A stretch of DNA of 64,000 nucleotides, from IMG/VR virus record IMGVR_UViG_3300025154_000068, positions 19,035-83,034 of that record; one strand, 5' to 3'. Shown piece by piece: positions 7,700 through 15,349 of this stretch. A program made the translations under genes and the position numbers. This stretch comes from a virus. The notes under the pieces are model-generated. The model did not search any database and had not been told where the DNA came from. It saw only the letters and a program-made list of their open reading frames with translations. How positions within the stretch are numbered: the stretch's first letter is position 1; each line of letters begins with the position of its first letter.

Positions 7700-8115
7700 C
7701 ACTTGCTCATCCCCACCGTGTACGCCTTCGGATCCGGGACGTATCCGCCGGCGCCCCCGGTGTTGCCGACGAACGGCCGCAGCACATCCCACGCCGTCGC
7801 GAAGGCACGGAACACCGCTGCGAGGTCAGGCGTGTTGCACTGCTCCCTGGCGCCGTCGAGCAGCTCTTGGGCAATCCGCAGGCCCATCGACGCATCACGC
7901 AGCGCCTCCAAAGCCCGCGTCTTGGCCGTGCCATCCGGCATGGTCGAGACCATCGCGGACGCCTGGGCGATTGCCGTGTTCGCCTCGGGGAGCATCGCCT
8001 CACCGCGTTCGATGAGTGGCTTTGCGATGTCACACGCGTCCGTGAAGAGCGAGCACGAGGGAAGTGTCACCATCAACGCCAACACCATGAGAATCAGACT
8101 TCGAAACCTCGACAT
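7699..8115 (-). CDS. Lipoprotein with helical domain, possible o-spanin
   Basis: The product starts MSRFRSLILMVLALMVTLPSCS, a lipoprotein signal with lipobox LPSC. The remainder is mostly alpha-helical and alanine-rich with few charges, ending VPDPKAYTVGMSK. It follows the coiled-coil membrane protein at 8118 by 2 bases. The membrane protein plus lipoprotein order resembles spanin pairs, but the protein is larger than a typical Rz1. Confidence 0.6.
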   Translation of the reverse strand: MSRFRSLILMVLALMVTLPSCSLFTDACDIAKPLIERGEAMLPEANTAIAQASAMVSTMPDGTAKTRALEALRDASMGLRIAQELLDGAREQCNTPDLAAVFRAFATAWDVLRPFVGNTGGAGGYVPDPKAYTVGMSK

Positions 8116-8117
8116 GA

Positions 8118-8711
8118 TCAGCCTCCAAACAGTTGAGCGATCCCAGCACCACTACCGAGCGCCGTGATGATCGCGACGATGACGGCGGCAATGATTGCCC
8201 CGATTTTTTCCCACTTCGTCCACTCGCGTTTCGCAGCCTTGTCCACGCGCTCGGAGTTGCGCCGACGCTCGGCCTCCGTCGCGGTGATGGTCGCTCGAGC
8301 AGCTGCGAGCAGGGCCTGCAGCTCCGCTACCTTGTCGTCCCGGTCTATTGCGCGCGCCCTCCACACGGTGGCCGCGGCCTCGGGCTCGCGACCGCTCAAC
8401 GTCGGCTCGTCGGGATCCCAATCGGGCATCGACACGAGCGGGAGTCGCGGAGCGATCCTCATGTCACGCCTGAGCCCGCGGATCTCGCCCACGACTCCCG
8501 CGACCGCGGCCACCTGGTCGAGCATGTCACCTTCCAGGCCGTGGACCGCTTCCTTCAGGCCTCCGATTTCGGAGTTCTGCGCCCGGAACGCTTCTCGCAA
8601 TTCCTCCCACCAGAGACGCTCGCGGCGCTGTTCAGCTTCGAGAGCTTCGAGTCGGTCGTTCTCGACGCAACCCCTTCCACCGTTCTCTGGGATCCCACAC
8701 TCGGATCGCAT
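8118..8711 (-). CDS. Coiled-coil protein with C-terminal membrane anchor (197 aa)
   Basis: The start MRSECGIPENGGRG is fixed by the TAATG overlap with the sigma-factor gene. Residues about 18-60 and 115-165 are long charged heptad-like helices (ENDRLEALEAEQRRERLWWE). The C-terminal 32 residues contain one hydrophobic helix, IGAIIAAVIVAIITALGSG. Possible roles are a spanin-like envelope fusion protein or a tail-anchored holin partner. It lies between the sigma factor and the lipoprotein in the lysis cassette. Confidence 0.6.
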   Translation of the reverse strand: MRSECGIPENGGRGCVENDRLEALEAEQRRERLWWEELREAFRAQNSEIGGLKEAVHGLEGDMLDQVAAVAGVVGEIRGLRRDMRIAPRLPLVSMPDWDPDEPTLSGREPEAAATVWRARAIDRDDKVAELQALLAAARATITATEAERRRNSERVDKAAKREWTKWEKIGAIIAAVIVAIITALGSGAGIAQLFGG

Positions 8712-9442
8712 TATGCAGCCTCGCTCAGCTCTGCGCGCAGACGCTTGAGCGCCCGGTCGCGGATGCGGCTCATACGCATGCGTGCAGCGCGCGGTCCGCA
8801 CGACGTGCGCGAGCCGACGTCAGTTAGGGTCTCGTCGCCAATCACGGTCCGCACGACGACTTCACGCTCATCGGGTGGCAGACGATCCACTGCGGATCGC
8901 ACCAGATGGGCCAGTTCCGCGCGCGCCATCTCGCGCTCCGGATCCGCAGTGCAAGGGATCGGAATGTCGTCGCTGTCGACCGAGGTCATCTTTGCCGCCT
9001 GCACCGCTGCGGTGGCGTGGTCGTGCCGGGGTCGGTGGCCAGTCCTTGCGGCAATGGCGTCCGAGATCGAGCGGTTTGGATCCGGCGTCTGTTGGGCCTC
9101 GTCCCACATCCCAGGCAGCGCCCACCATAACCGTGCAGCGAGCGACGTGCGGCCCACCGTTCCGATTGTGCGCGATGCCCGTACGGCGTCGAGCTGCCGC
9201 AGTCGAATCCAGTACATCGCAGTCGTGGTGTAGGAGGTGTCCCTTTCGGGATCGTGGACCCGGACGGCCTCGAGCAGACCGAGGACACCCTCGGCGACGA
9301 GATCCTCGTGCTCGACTTGGTATCCGGCGAGTCGCGCAGCGCTGCGATGCACCAGGCCGAGGTTGCCCTCGACGAGCTCGGCCGCGGCACGGCGGTCGCC
9401 AGCCTTTGCTCGAGCAACGTGGTCGGCCCAGCGGTCGGTCAT
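8711..9442 (-). CDS. RNA polymerase sigma factor, sigma70 family (243 aa)
   Basis: The ATG at 9442 overlaps the holin stop (ATGA) and gives MTDRWADHVARAKAGDRRAA. Region 2 is recognisable from VEHEDLVAEGVLGLLEAVRV to YTTTAMYWIRLRQL; region 4 is VDRLPPDEREVVVRTV followed by TLTDVGSRTSCGPRAARM. It should direct host RNA polymerase to phage late promoters. Its place inside the lysis cassette is odd, and a second sigma factor is encoded at 41038-41817. Confidence 0.8.
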   Translation of the reverse strand: MTDRWADHVARAKAGDRRAAAELVEGNLGLVHRSAARLAGYQVEHEDLVAEGVLGLLEAVRVHDPERDTSYTTTAMYWIRLRQLDAVRASRTIGTVGRTSLAARLWWALPGMWDEAQQTPDPNRSISDAIAARTGHRPRHDHATAAVQAAKMTSVDSDDIPIPCTADPEREMARAELAHLVRSAVDRLPPDEREVVVRTVIGDETLTDVGSRTSCGPRAARMRMSRIRDRALKRLRAELSEAA

Positions 9443-9774
9443 GGCTTCGTCGGCTCTTTCTTGGTCGGGGACTCCTTCGCGATCCACTCGTCGATCGCCT
9501 TCGCGGTGGGGAGCGCTGCCGGCGTGGTGTCGCGCATCTTGCGCACCGATTCGACGAGCTTGATCGCGAGTTCCAGGCGCTCGTCCACGGTAGTGTTGTC
9601 GGCACCGACGAATGCCACGTAGGCCCTGAGCGAGAAGATGATCAGCCCCGTCGCGAGCGGCACGCACGCCGGAATCCACAGCGGCACAGTGATTCCTACG
9701 CCTGCCAGGAACACGACGAGCGCCGCTGTCAGGACGCCGACGGCGGTGATGGTGGTCAGGTCGGTGGTCTTCAT
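9439..9774 (-). CDS. Putative holin (111 aa)
   Basis: The N-terminal half contains two adjacent hydrophobic helices (TAVGVLTAALVVFLAGVGI, then WIPACVPLATGLIIFSLRAY). The C-terminal half is charged and ends with a lysine/proline tail KESPTKKEPTKP. This two-helix, charged-tail layout fits a small class II-like holin that would release the GH25 lysozyme. The assignment rests on topology and neighbourhood only. Confidence 0.55.
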   Translation of the reverse strand: MKTTDLTTITAVGVLTAALVVFLAGVGITVPLWIPACVPLATGLIIFSLRAYVAFVGADNTTVDERLELAIKLVESVRKMRDTTPAALPTAKAIDEWIAKESPTKKEPTKP

Positions 9775-9777
9775 ATT

Positions 9778-11637
9778 TCACATCTCCGGCTCGTGACCGA
9801 GCCCCATGTAGGTTTGCGTTCCGTTGGCGTTCGTCACCGTCACGACGACGGGCAGTGAGCTGGACCGGATCCGGAGCGGATAGGCCCCCGCTTCCGGCAG
9901 CGTCTCCCCGCATCCCACGGGGCCCTCGAGGGCGAGTTCGGGGAGGATCGAATCGACCCACAAGTCGACGACTGGGCTCGCACCAACGCCGGCTTCCCCG
10001 CCGTCGACGTCCACGCGCAGGCGAGTTGCGGTCTTGAGTCGTCCGAGCCCATCCACCCAGGACTCGGGAAGCGTGGCGCCGGCAAAGCGGGCTTCGTACG
10101 GTCGGTACGTCGGGCAGACCTCGGCGCCAGCATCAGCGGCCGACACGCTGGTCGTGGCGGTCTGTGCGAGGGTCTCGCCGCGGCCTGAGTAGAGCGTCGC
10201 GGTTGAGCCCACGTCTGCGTTCGTGCACGCAACTACCGTGTACTGCGCGCCCGTGGTCCCCAGATCCTCGTCGCGCCGCGGGCCGTTGTTCGCGAGCACG
10301 CGTTTGGCGATGTCTGCGGCCACCTCGAGGCGAGAGCCACCTATCGGATCGATGATCTCAACGCTCGGCCCGGTGACACCCCAGCAGCTCACGGCCTGGA
10401 TCGTCTTGGTGCTGACGTTGCGGACCGCGTCGTACACCGAGACGCGCAGGTCGAACGGTGCAGTCCCCGGGCAGTCGAGCTCGACGCATGCGCCGTTGGG
10501 CGACTGCGTGCTGTCGGTGCACGTCATCTCCGGCGCGCCAGGGCACGGACATGTCAGAGCGCCGTTGCACAGCGAGGTGGCGTCCGGTACCGACGCGTCC
10601 CTGGACGTCCAGTACGCCGACGATCCTCCAGCGGTCATCGCGGCGCACGCTGGAGTGGACGTTCCGAATGCAACGCACAGATTCGACTGAGCGTCTCCGA
10701 GGTCCGCGGAGAGCCCAAGGGCATCGGAGGACGTCGACGACACGCACACGCGGAGCTTGCCGGCGGCCACGTGCACCGTATCTCCAGCCTGGGGCGTCAG
10801 CGTCGTGAGCTGGGGAGGCTTCGTGTCCGTCGCAACGAGGGCGCGCGTCGAGAATCCCACGGAGCCGTCAGTGCCAACGCACTTCAGGTAGACCGTGTGG
10901 TCCCCGTCGTCGGCGCCGATCGGAACGCCGGCGATCTGCATGCGAGTCCCGCCGGTGGGCCGGTAGGCTTCGCCTGTCTTCGTGCCATCGACGTAGACTT
11001 CGACCTTCGACCCCACTCCGACGCCAGTCAAAAGATCAATTTTGTACTGGTAGGGCGACCCCGCCGAGCTCGTCCTGTCTCCACCCTGTGAGGTCCACAC
11101 GGACTCCGGGCTTGCCTCTGCTTCGGCGCCGGCGTCGTAGCCTCGAGGCTGCCCGTTGAGCCCGGGCGTGTCCGGCGACCAGGTCGGGCCAAGCATCCGG
11201 CACGTCGCATGGTCCGCGCAGGCCACGGTGACGACAGACACCGCGCGAGCTCCCGCCACCTTCGCGACGAGCACGTGCTTGCCGCGGGTACCGAGCATCA
11301 CCGACGTGAAGGTGACCGAGCCACCGGAGGCGGAGGCCTCCGCCACGCGCAGACCGTCGGCGGTGAGGATCGCATCGGTGCCGTCTGCAGCGTTGGTGCG
11401 CACGACGACATCGGTGGTGAATCCATTGGAGCACCCGTCGGAATCCGTCGTCTGCGTGCTGTTGTCCGCGGGGCTGGTGATGGACGCCCCGACCGGCCCG
11501 CTGTCCACGCTGGTCACGTAGTACAGGCCAGTGCCAGCGCCCGCCAGGAACAACGTCGCAGCGGCCAACTTGCCGATGTGCTTACCCAGGCGTTGGAACG
11601 GAGTCCGCAGGATACCGTTGAGTCGTGAGCCAAACAT
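9778..11637 (-). CDS. Large Ig-like anchored protein (619 aa)
   Basis: The ATG at 11637 overlaps the upstream stop (TGATG). A short basic N-terminus precedes a hydrophobic segment (about residues 24-45, AAATLFLAGAGTGLYYVTS). A long beta-rich ectodomain with paired cysteines and Ig-like phrases follows (ASITSPADNS, KPPQLTTLTPQAGDTVHVAA, GPSVEIIDPIGGSRL). It lies next to tail-tip genes, so it could be a receptor-binding or surface-displayed protein. The membrane-like N-terminus is unusual for a virion fibre and could instead mark an exported protein. Confidence 0.6.
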   Translation of the reverse strand: MFGSRLNGILRTPFQRLGKHIGKLAAATLFLAGAGTGLYYVTSVDSGPVGASITSPADNSTQTTDSDGCSNGFTTDVVVRTNAADGTDAILTADGLRVAEASASGGSVTFTSVMLGTRGKHVLVAKVAGARAVSVVTVACADHATCRMLGPTWSPDTPGLNGQPRGYDAGAEAEASPESVWTSQGGDRTSSAGSPYQYKIDLLTGVGVGSKVEVYVDGTKTGEAYRPTGGTRMQIAGVPIGADDGDHTVYLKCVGTDGSVGFSTRALVATDTKPPQLTTLTPQAGDTVHVAAGKLRVCVSSTSSDALGLSADLGDAQSNLCVAFGTSTPACAAMTAGGSSAYWTSRDASVPDATSLCNGALTCPCPGAPEMTCTDSTQSPNGACVELDCPGTAPFDLRVSVYDAVRNVSTKTIQAVSCWGVTGPSVEIIDPIGGSRLEVAADIAKRVLANNGPRRDEDLGTTGAQYTVVACTNADVGSTATLYSGRGETLAQTATTSVSAADAGAEVCPTYRPYEARFAGATLPESWVDGLGRLKTATRLRVDVDGGEAGVGASPVVDLWVDSILPELALEGPVGCGETLPEAGAYPLRIRSSSLPVVVTVTNANGTQTYMGLGHEPEM

Positions 11638-11897
11638 CACCAGTACACCGTGATCATTTCGGCGGTGGAGTCGGCCTTGATAACGAATGCCTTGATCGCG
11701 TCGACATCTCCGCTCTGGTAGGTAATCGTGTCCTGAACCTCTCCGGCGTAGACGACGTGCAACGTGCCGCCGGTGCCAATTCGAACCAGGCGCGGGACCT
11801 TGTTTCCGCCTTCTTCGTAGAGGTTGATGTCCTCGGTGAGCGCGCCCGCCGAGGCGAATGTCTTCGAGAATTCCGCAGCGTCAAGCTGAGTGATCAT
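11637..11897 (-). CDS. Small tail-region protein (86 aa)
   Basis: The product starts MITQLDAAEFSKTFASAGAL and is mostly beta-strand (VPRLVRIGTGGTLHVVYAG). It sits in the tail-tip block between two structural candidates and is coupled to the next gene by a TGATG overlap. No family is recognised. A virion component is likely from context. Confidence 0.6.
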   Translation of the reverse strand: MITQLDAAEFSKTFASAGALTEDINLYEEGGNKVPRLVRIGTGGTLHVVYAGEVQDTITYQSGDVDAIKAFVIKADSTAEMITVYW

Positions 11898-11909
11898 GGT
11901 GTCCTCCGA

Positions 11910-12473
11910 TCAGGCGTCGTCGGCCTTACGTCGCTCGACGATGGGCAGAATGGTTGCGCCGGACGCGATGTTCGCCTGAACCGTTGTGTGCGAGTTCTTC
12001 GTCTGAAGCGTGATGGTGACCGTTCCGGTGGCGTTGATCTGCCGTTGCCCAATCAGCGTGAAGTTGGCGAAGCTCGCGCCGGCGGCTGGTGCATCGATCG
12101 CCGCTTCTCGAGACGTGGTCGTCGCCCCGTCCGTGATCTTGATTCGGAAGTAGGCGTATTGGTCGGCGGCATCACCTGCAACAATCGCCTCGAAGCTGGC
12201 CCAGACCGTGAGGATGTCCCCGGCGGTGATGGTGAGCGTGGTCTCGATCGCGGTGTCCTGCCAGGAGTCGGAGCCGGCTCCGTTGTACGTGGTTGCGTCG
12301 GTGTCGTTGACCAGGTCCTTGATCCGCGTCGCACGCTCTTGCAGCCACTTGGCCGCGTTGGCCTGCGCCTGCGCGACAGCTTCGTCATCGGCTGCGTCGT
12401 AGGTCTCGAGGTTCTTGACGGACTTGAACGTCGGCCAAGTTGTACCGACAGGAGTGATGTCTTTGGTCGCCAT
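11910..12473 (-). CDS. Tail-fibre-region structural protein (187 aa)
   Basis: The product begins MATKDITPVGTTWPTFKSVK, then has a helical segment and a beta-rich C-terminal half of small polar residues (TTYNGAGSDSWQDTAIETTL, TGTVTITLQTKN). This composition is typical of phage fibre or baseplate-attached proteins. It lies downstream of the baseplate J/I genes. No specific family is recognised. Confidence 0.6.
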   Translation of the reverse strand: MATKDITPVGTTWPTFKSVKNLETYDAADDEAVAQAQANAAKWLQERATRIKDLVNDTDATTYNGAGSDSWQDTAIETTLTITAGDILTVWASFEAIVAGDAADQYAYFRIKITDGATTTSREAAIDAPAAGASFANFTLIGQRQINATGTVTITLQTKNSHTTVQANIASGATILPIVERRKADDA

Positions 12474-12481
12474 TCAACGCC

Positions 12482-12991
12482 TCACGCCGCGACCACGTAC
12501 TGGTCGGGAATCAGTTGGAGGGTGCCGCCAAGGTTCGCGCGGCCAAGGATGTAGTTGGTGCCTTCCGCTGTACCGCGCAGCGCTGTTGCGTCAGCCGTGT
12601 CGACACGGACGAGCTCGCCCGCGTCGCCGGATCCGAGCCCAGTGATGGTGTACGGGATCAAGCCAGCAATCGCGACTGGCACAACGCTCCCGTCTGCCGT
12701 GCCACACACGATGCCGAGAGGGAGCCCGGCCTGGGCCAGTGCGGCCGCGACGGCGCGGGTCACCACTTCGTTGTTCGACGCCCCCATGCAGACCGCTTCG
12801 CCGAGCTGCGGAGTGTCGCCACTGAAGTAGTACGGCAGCCAGAGGTAGGTGCCGCTCAGTCGCGCCTTCAGATAGCCAGTTCTCCTCGTAAGGTCGCCGG
12901 CTGGGCCATCAATGACGTGCGGCCCGTAGGGGTCCGATGCGGGCTCATAGACGACTACGTCGACCCAGTCCTCGCCAGTGAGGATTCTCAT
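12482..12991 (-). CDS. Tail-tip protein (169 aa)
   Basis: The start MRILTGEDWVDVVVYEPA is fixed by an ATGA overlap with the tail-protein-I-like gene. The sequence is beta-rich with glycine/alanine loops (GLPLGIVCGTADGSVVPVA). Its place right after the gpI-like gene suggests a fibre-linked or baseplate-peripheral part. No domain is recognised. Confidence 0.6.
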   Translation of the reverse strand: MRILTGEDWVDVVVYEPASDPYGPHVIDGPAGDLTRRTGYLKARLSGTYLWLPYYFSGDTPQLGEAVCMGASNNEVVTRAVAAALAQAGLPLGIVCGTADGSVVPVAIAGLIPYTITGLGSGDAGELVRVDTADATALRGTAEGTNYILGRANLGGTLQLIPDQYVVAA

Positions 12992-13770
12992 GATTCGGTG
13001 TATCCTTCCTCGCCGACGGTCCCCCGCACGAGGCGGGCTCCTCGAGTTGGCCCAGCGACTCCCCGGCGCCACCACGGCCCGCGGACGTCGTAGATGCCTC
13101 CATCCGAGCAGATGAAGATGGCCTCGAAACAGGTCTCGCCAGCTCCGCGCCACTTGCGGATCGAGCGCTTCAGAGTCTGCCACTCACCAGCCGACAGCTT
13201 GGTACCCCTCGCCCCCCAGGCAGTCCCGTAGCGGCTGTCTCCGCGGATGAAGGTCGGGTCGTCTCGGACGTGGGCGACATCGCCGCCGGTGTGGGCGTAG
13301 TAGTCGATGATGACCCAGAACCGTGACCACTGCGATGGGTCGCCATCGTCGGGCGGGGTCGCAAAGATTCGGACTGGAGCGAGCCAGACGTGGCCCTCGG
13401 ATGTCTCGGGCCAGTTGGTCGGCCAGTCGTCGAGGTTCCAGCGCGGAGCCGCGAAGCCGCACGAGGCGACGCCAGCCAGGATCCCAGGGCCAGTGCCCGC
13501 CCAGGTCCACGTCACCCAGGCATCGCGGAGGCGCACGGCGTAGAGCACCGAGGACTCGCCTGGGGCACGCTGGATCTGGCGCTCCCAGCCAATCAGCGCC
13601 AGCGCGTCCGACGGGGCGTACTCCGGATATCGCACCAGCACGCTCTGAGTCAGGCGCTTCTTCTGCCAGTCGTACTCGGCCGCAAACGCGGTGACCCACT
13701 TCGTCCCCCACGGGCCGCGGAGCCGGGGAGGGGAGAGCACCTCGGTTGCGTATTCGACGAAGGTCGACAT
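12988..13770 (-). CDS. Baseplate wedge, tail protein I-like (260 aa)
   Basis: The start MSTFVEYATEVLSPPRLRGP overlaps the baseplate J stop. In contractile phages the gene after J (gp47) is I (gp48), which links the baseplate to the fibres. The N-terminal helical part (TKWVTAFAAEYDWQKKRLTQ) and IQRAPGESSVLYAVRLRDAW agree with such a tail-end protein. The assignment rests mainly on gene order. Confidence 0.6.
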   Translation of the reverse strand: MSTFVEYATEVLSPPRLRGPWGTKWVTAFAAEYDWQKKRLTQSVLVRYPEYAPSDALALIGWERQIQRAPGESSVLYAVRLRDAWVTWTWAGTGPGILAGVASCGFAAPRWNLDDWPTNWPETSEGHVWLAPVRIFATPPDDGDPSQWSRFWVIIDYYAHTGGDVAHVRDDPTFIRGDSRYGTAWGARGTKLSAGEWQTLKRSIRKWRGAGETCFEAIFICSDGGIYDVRGPWWRRGVAGPTRGARLVRGTVGEEGYTES

Positions 13771-14897
13771 CAGACCTCGGTGACCGTCAGCCCGGCGGAC
13801 GTGCCAACGACGCAAACGAAGCCGCTGGTGGGCACCACGTCAGCCGCCGGGGCGGTTAGATCGGTATTGCGTACCTTGGCGGTGTTGTACTGCAGAGCGT
13901 CGACGAGCTGGGTGAGGTAGGCCGTTCCGTTGATCGATAGGGTGCGGAGGTACGTTTGGAGCTCCGCGAGGGCTTCGGCCTTCGCGGTGCCGCCGAAGCC
14001 GGCGAACGCGAAGATGGTTCCGGTCAGGTCGATTGTCTGGTTGCCGGCGCTCTGGACGGTGACGCTGGTGCAGAGCGGCTTGCGCGCCTGGATCCAGCTG
14101 TTGACGACGCCCACCACTGTTCCGCTCAGCGCACCGTCCGGACCTGCAATGGTCACAATGACGTTACCGTTGCCGTACGGGTCAGTCTCGACCAGGACGC
14201 GGGTGACTTGGGCGGCGTAAGGATGCTCGTTGCGGCACCAGTATAGGTACCAGTCGGAGTTGGCTCCGATCCCAAGCACTGCCCAGCGCGAGCGACAGCG
14301 CTGCTTGAGTAGGGGGTCGGACTCCTCGTCGGTCCCCTGCGTGGTCGCCCACGTTCCCGACCCGTTGTCGATATTCGTCGCGGTGACGCCAACCAGCGTC
14401 GTGAGCATCGACGTGATGGTGCCGATGGCAACGTTGTAGTCGGCTCCCGGGCTCTCGGCTCGGATGGTCAGGTCGAGCGTGCCACCGGATGCGAGCGTGC
14501 CGCCGGTGGTGTTCCAGTATCTCCGAACGCCGTCCGTGAACCAGAGCTGCCCAGCGAGGATGGTGAACGGGCCCTCTCCGGGCGCGCACGTCAGCCGCTC
14601 CTTGCCCTCGGAGTAGGTCGCGGCGTAGCGGGTCAGGCCGTAGACCTCTCGAGCGTAGAGCGTGAGCCAATCGCCGAGCGCGGTCGAGAGGAAGCCGGAT
14701 TTGGCGACCTCGACCTGGGTCTCGGAGTACATCCGAGACTCCTCCGCATCCATCTCGACCATGGTGCGGGCCACACCGCCATCGTTCCAGTCGGTGACGG
14801 GGAAGCTGGCCGCTCCGAGCCTGGCGAGCAGCCGCGCCTTGGCCTCGTCGTTGGTCGAGGAGGTGATCAGGCTTTCGAGCGTGATTGTGACCGTCAT
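13770..14897 (-). CDS. Baseplate J-like protein (375 aa)
   Basis: Baseplate J / Mu gp47 family features are visible: N-terminal FPVTDWNDGGVARTMVEMDA, middle FTDGVRRYWNTTGGTLASGG and ESPGADYNVAIGTITSML, and C-terminal RVLVETDPYGNGNVIVTIAG. The protein forms the baseplate wedge that holds the tail against the fibres. The length is normal. It sits between the gp25/W-like and gpI-like genes with 1-4 base overlaps, the conserved order in P2/Mu-type phages. Confidence 0.85.
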   Translation of the reverse strand: MTVTITLESLITSSTNDEAKARLLARLGAASFPVTDWNDGGVARTMVEMDAEESRMYSETQVEVAKSGFLSTALGDWLTLYAREVYGLTRYAATYSEGKERLTCAPGEGPFTILAGQLWFTDGVRRYWNTTGGTLASGGTLDLTIRAESPGADYNVAIGTITSMLTTLVGVTATNIDNGSGTWATTQGTDEESDPLLKQRCRSRWAVLGIGANSDWYLYWCRNEHPYAAQVTRVLVETDPYGNGNVIVTIAGPDGALSGTVVGVVNSWIQARKPLCTSVTVQSAGNQTIDLTGTIFAFAGFGGTAKAEALAELQTYLRTLSINGTAYLTQLVDALQYNTAKVRNTDLTAPAADVVPTSGFVCVVGTSAGLTVTEV

Positions 14898-15349
14898 CCT
14901 TGCACCGTGACGAGTTCAGTCGTTGCGCCTGTGACGTTGGTGACGAGCTTCCACGGGCCGGCCGCGCTGCGCCCCTCGAGCTGCGTGCGCAGCGTGCGTG
15001 TGGCGGGTGTCCACTGGACGCTGGCCTTTGCGCTCTTGGCCCGAGGGTCTTTCAGCGCCTCGGACTCGAGCCCGGATCGGCACGAGTGCAGGTCCTGGCG
15101 ATCGATCTCGCTGTGACAGTAGCCGTTCAGGCTTCGACCGTAGTCGAGGCAGTAGAACAACGAACCGCGGGGAGACATCGTTCGCCATGCCAGCGCCCAC
15201 GCTACGTTGCGCGTTCCCGACGTGAGGCGCAGGTAAGGATCGAGATCCTCCTCGCACATGATATCCACGCCGAGGTCGACCTGGGTGGTGGACGCAGCTC
15301 GGCCCGGCGCGACCGGTGTGGGCGCCAGCGGGAACACGAATGTGGGCAT
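14894..15349 (-). CDS. gp25/W-like (Mu gp46-like) baseplate protein (151 aa)
   Basis: The product has an N-terminal DLGVDIMCEEDLDPYLRLTS, then NVAWALAWRTMSPRGSLFYC and LDYGRSLNGY. The pattern of a dispensable N-terminus, a 'one-rule' helix, and T/SPRG...YGxxL is that of the gp25-like/Mu gp46 baseplate wedge family. It directly precedes baseplate J. The start ATG follows the TAG of the propeller gene with no gap. Confidence 0.7.
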   Translation of the reverse strand: MPTFVFPLAPTPVAPGRAASTTQVDLGVDIMCEEDLDPYLRLTSGTRNVAWALAWRTMSPRGSLFYCLDYGRSLNGYCHSEIDRQDLHSCRSGLESEALKDPRAKSAKASVQWTPATRTLRTQLEGRSAAGPWKLVTNVTGATTELVTVQG

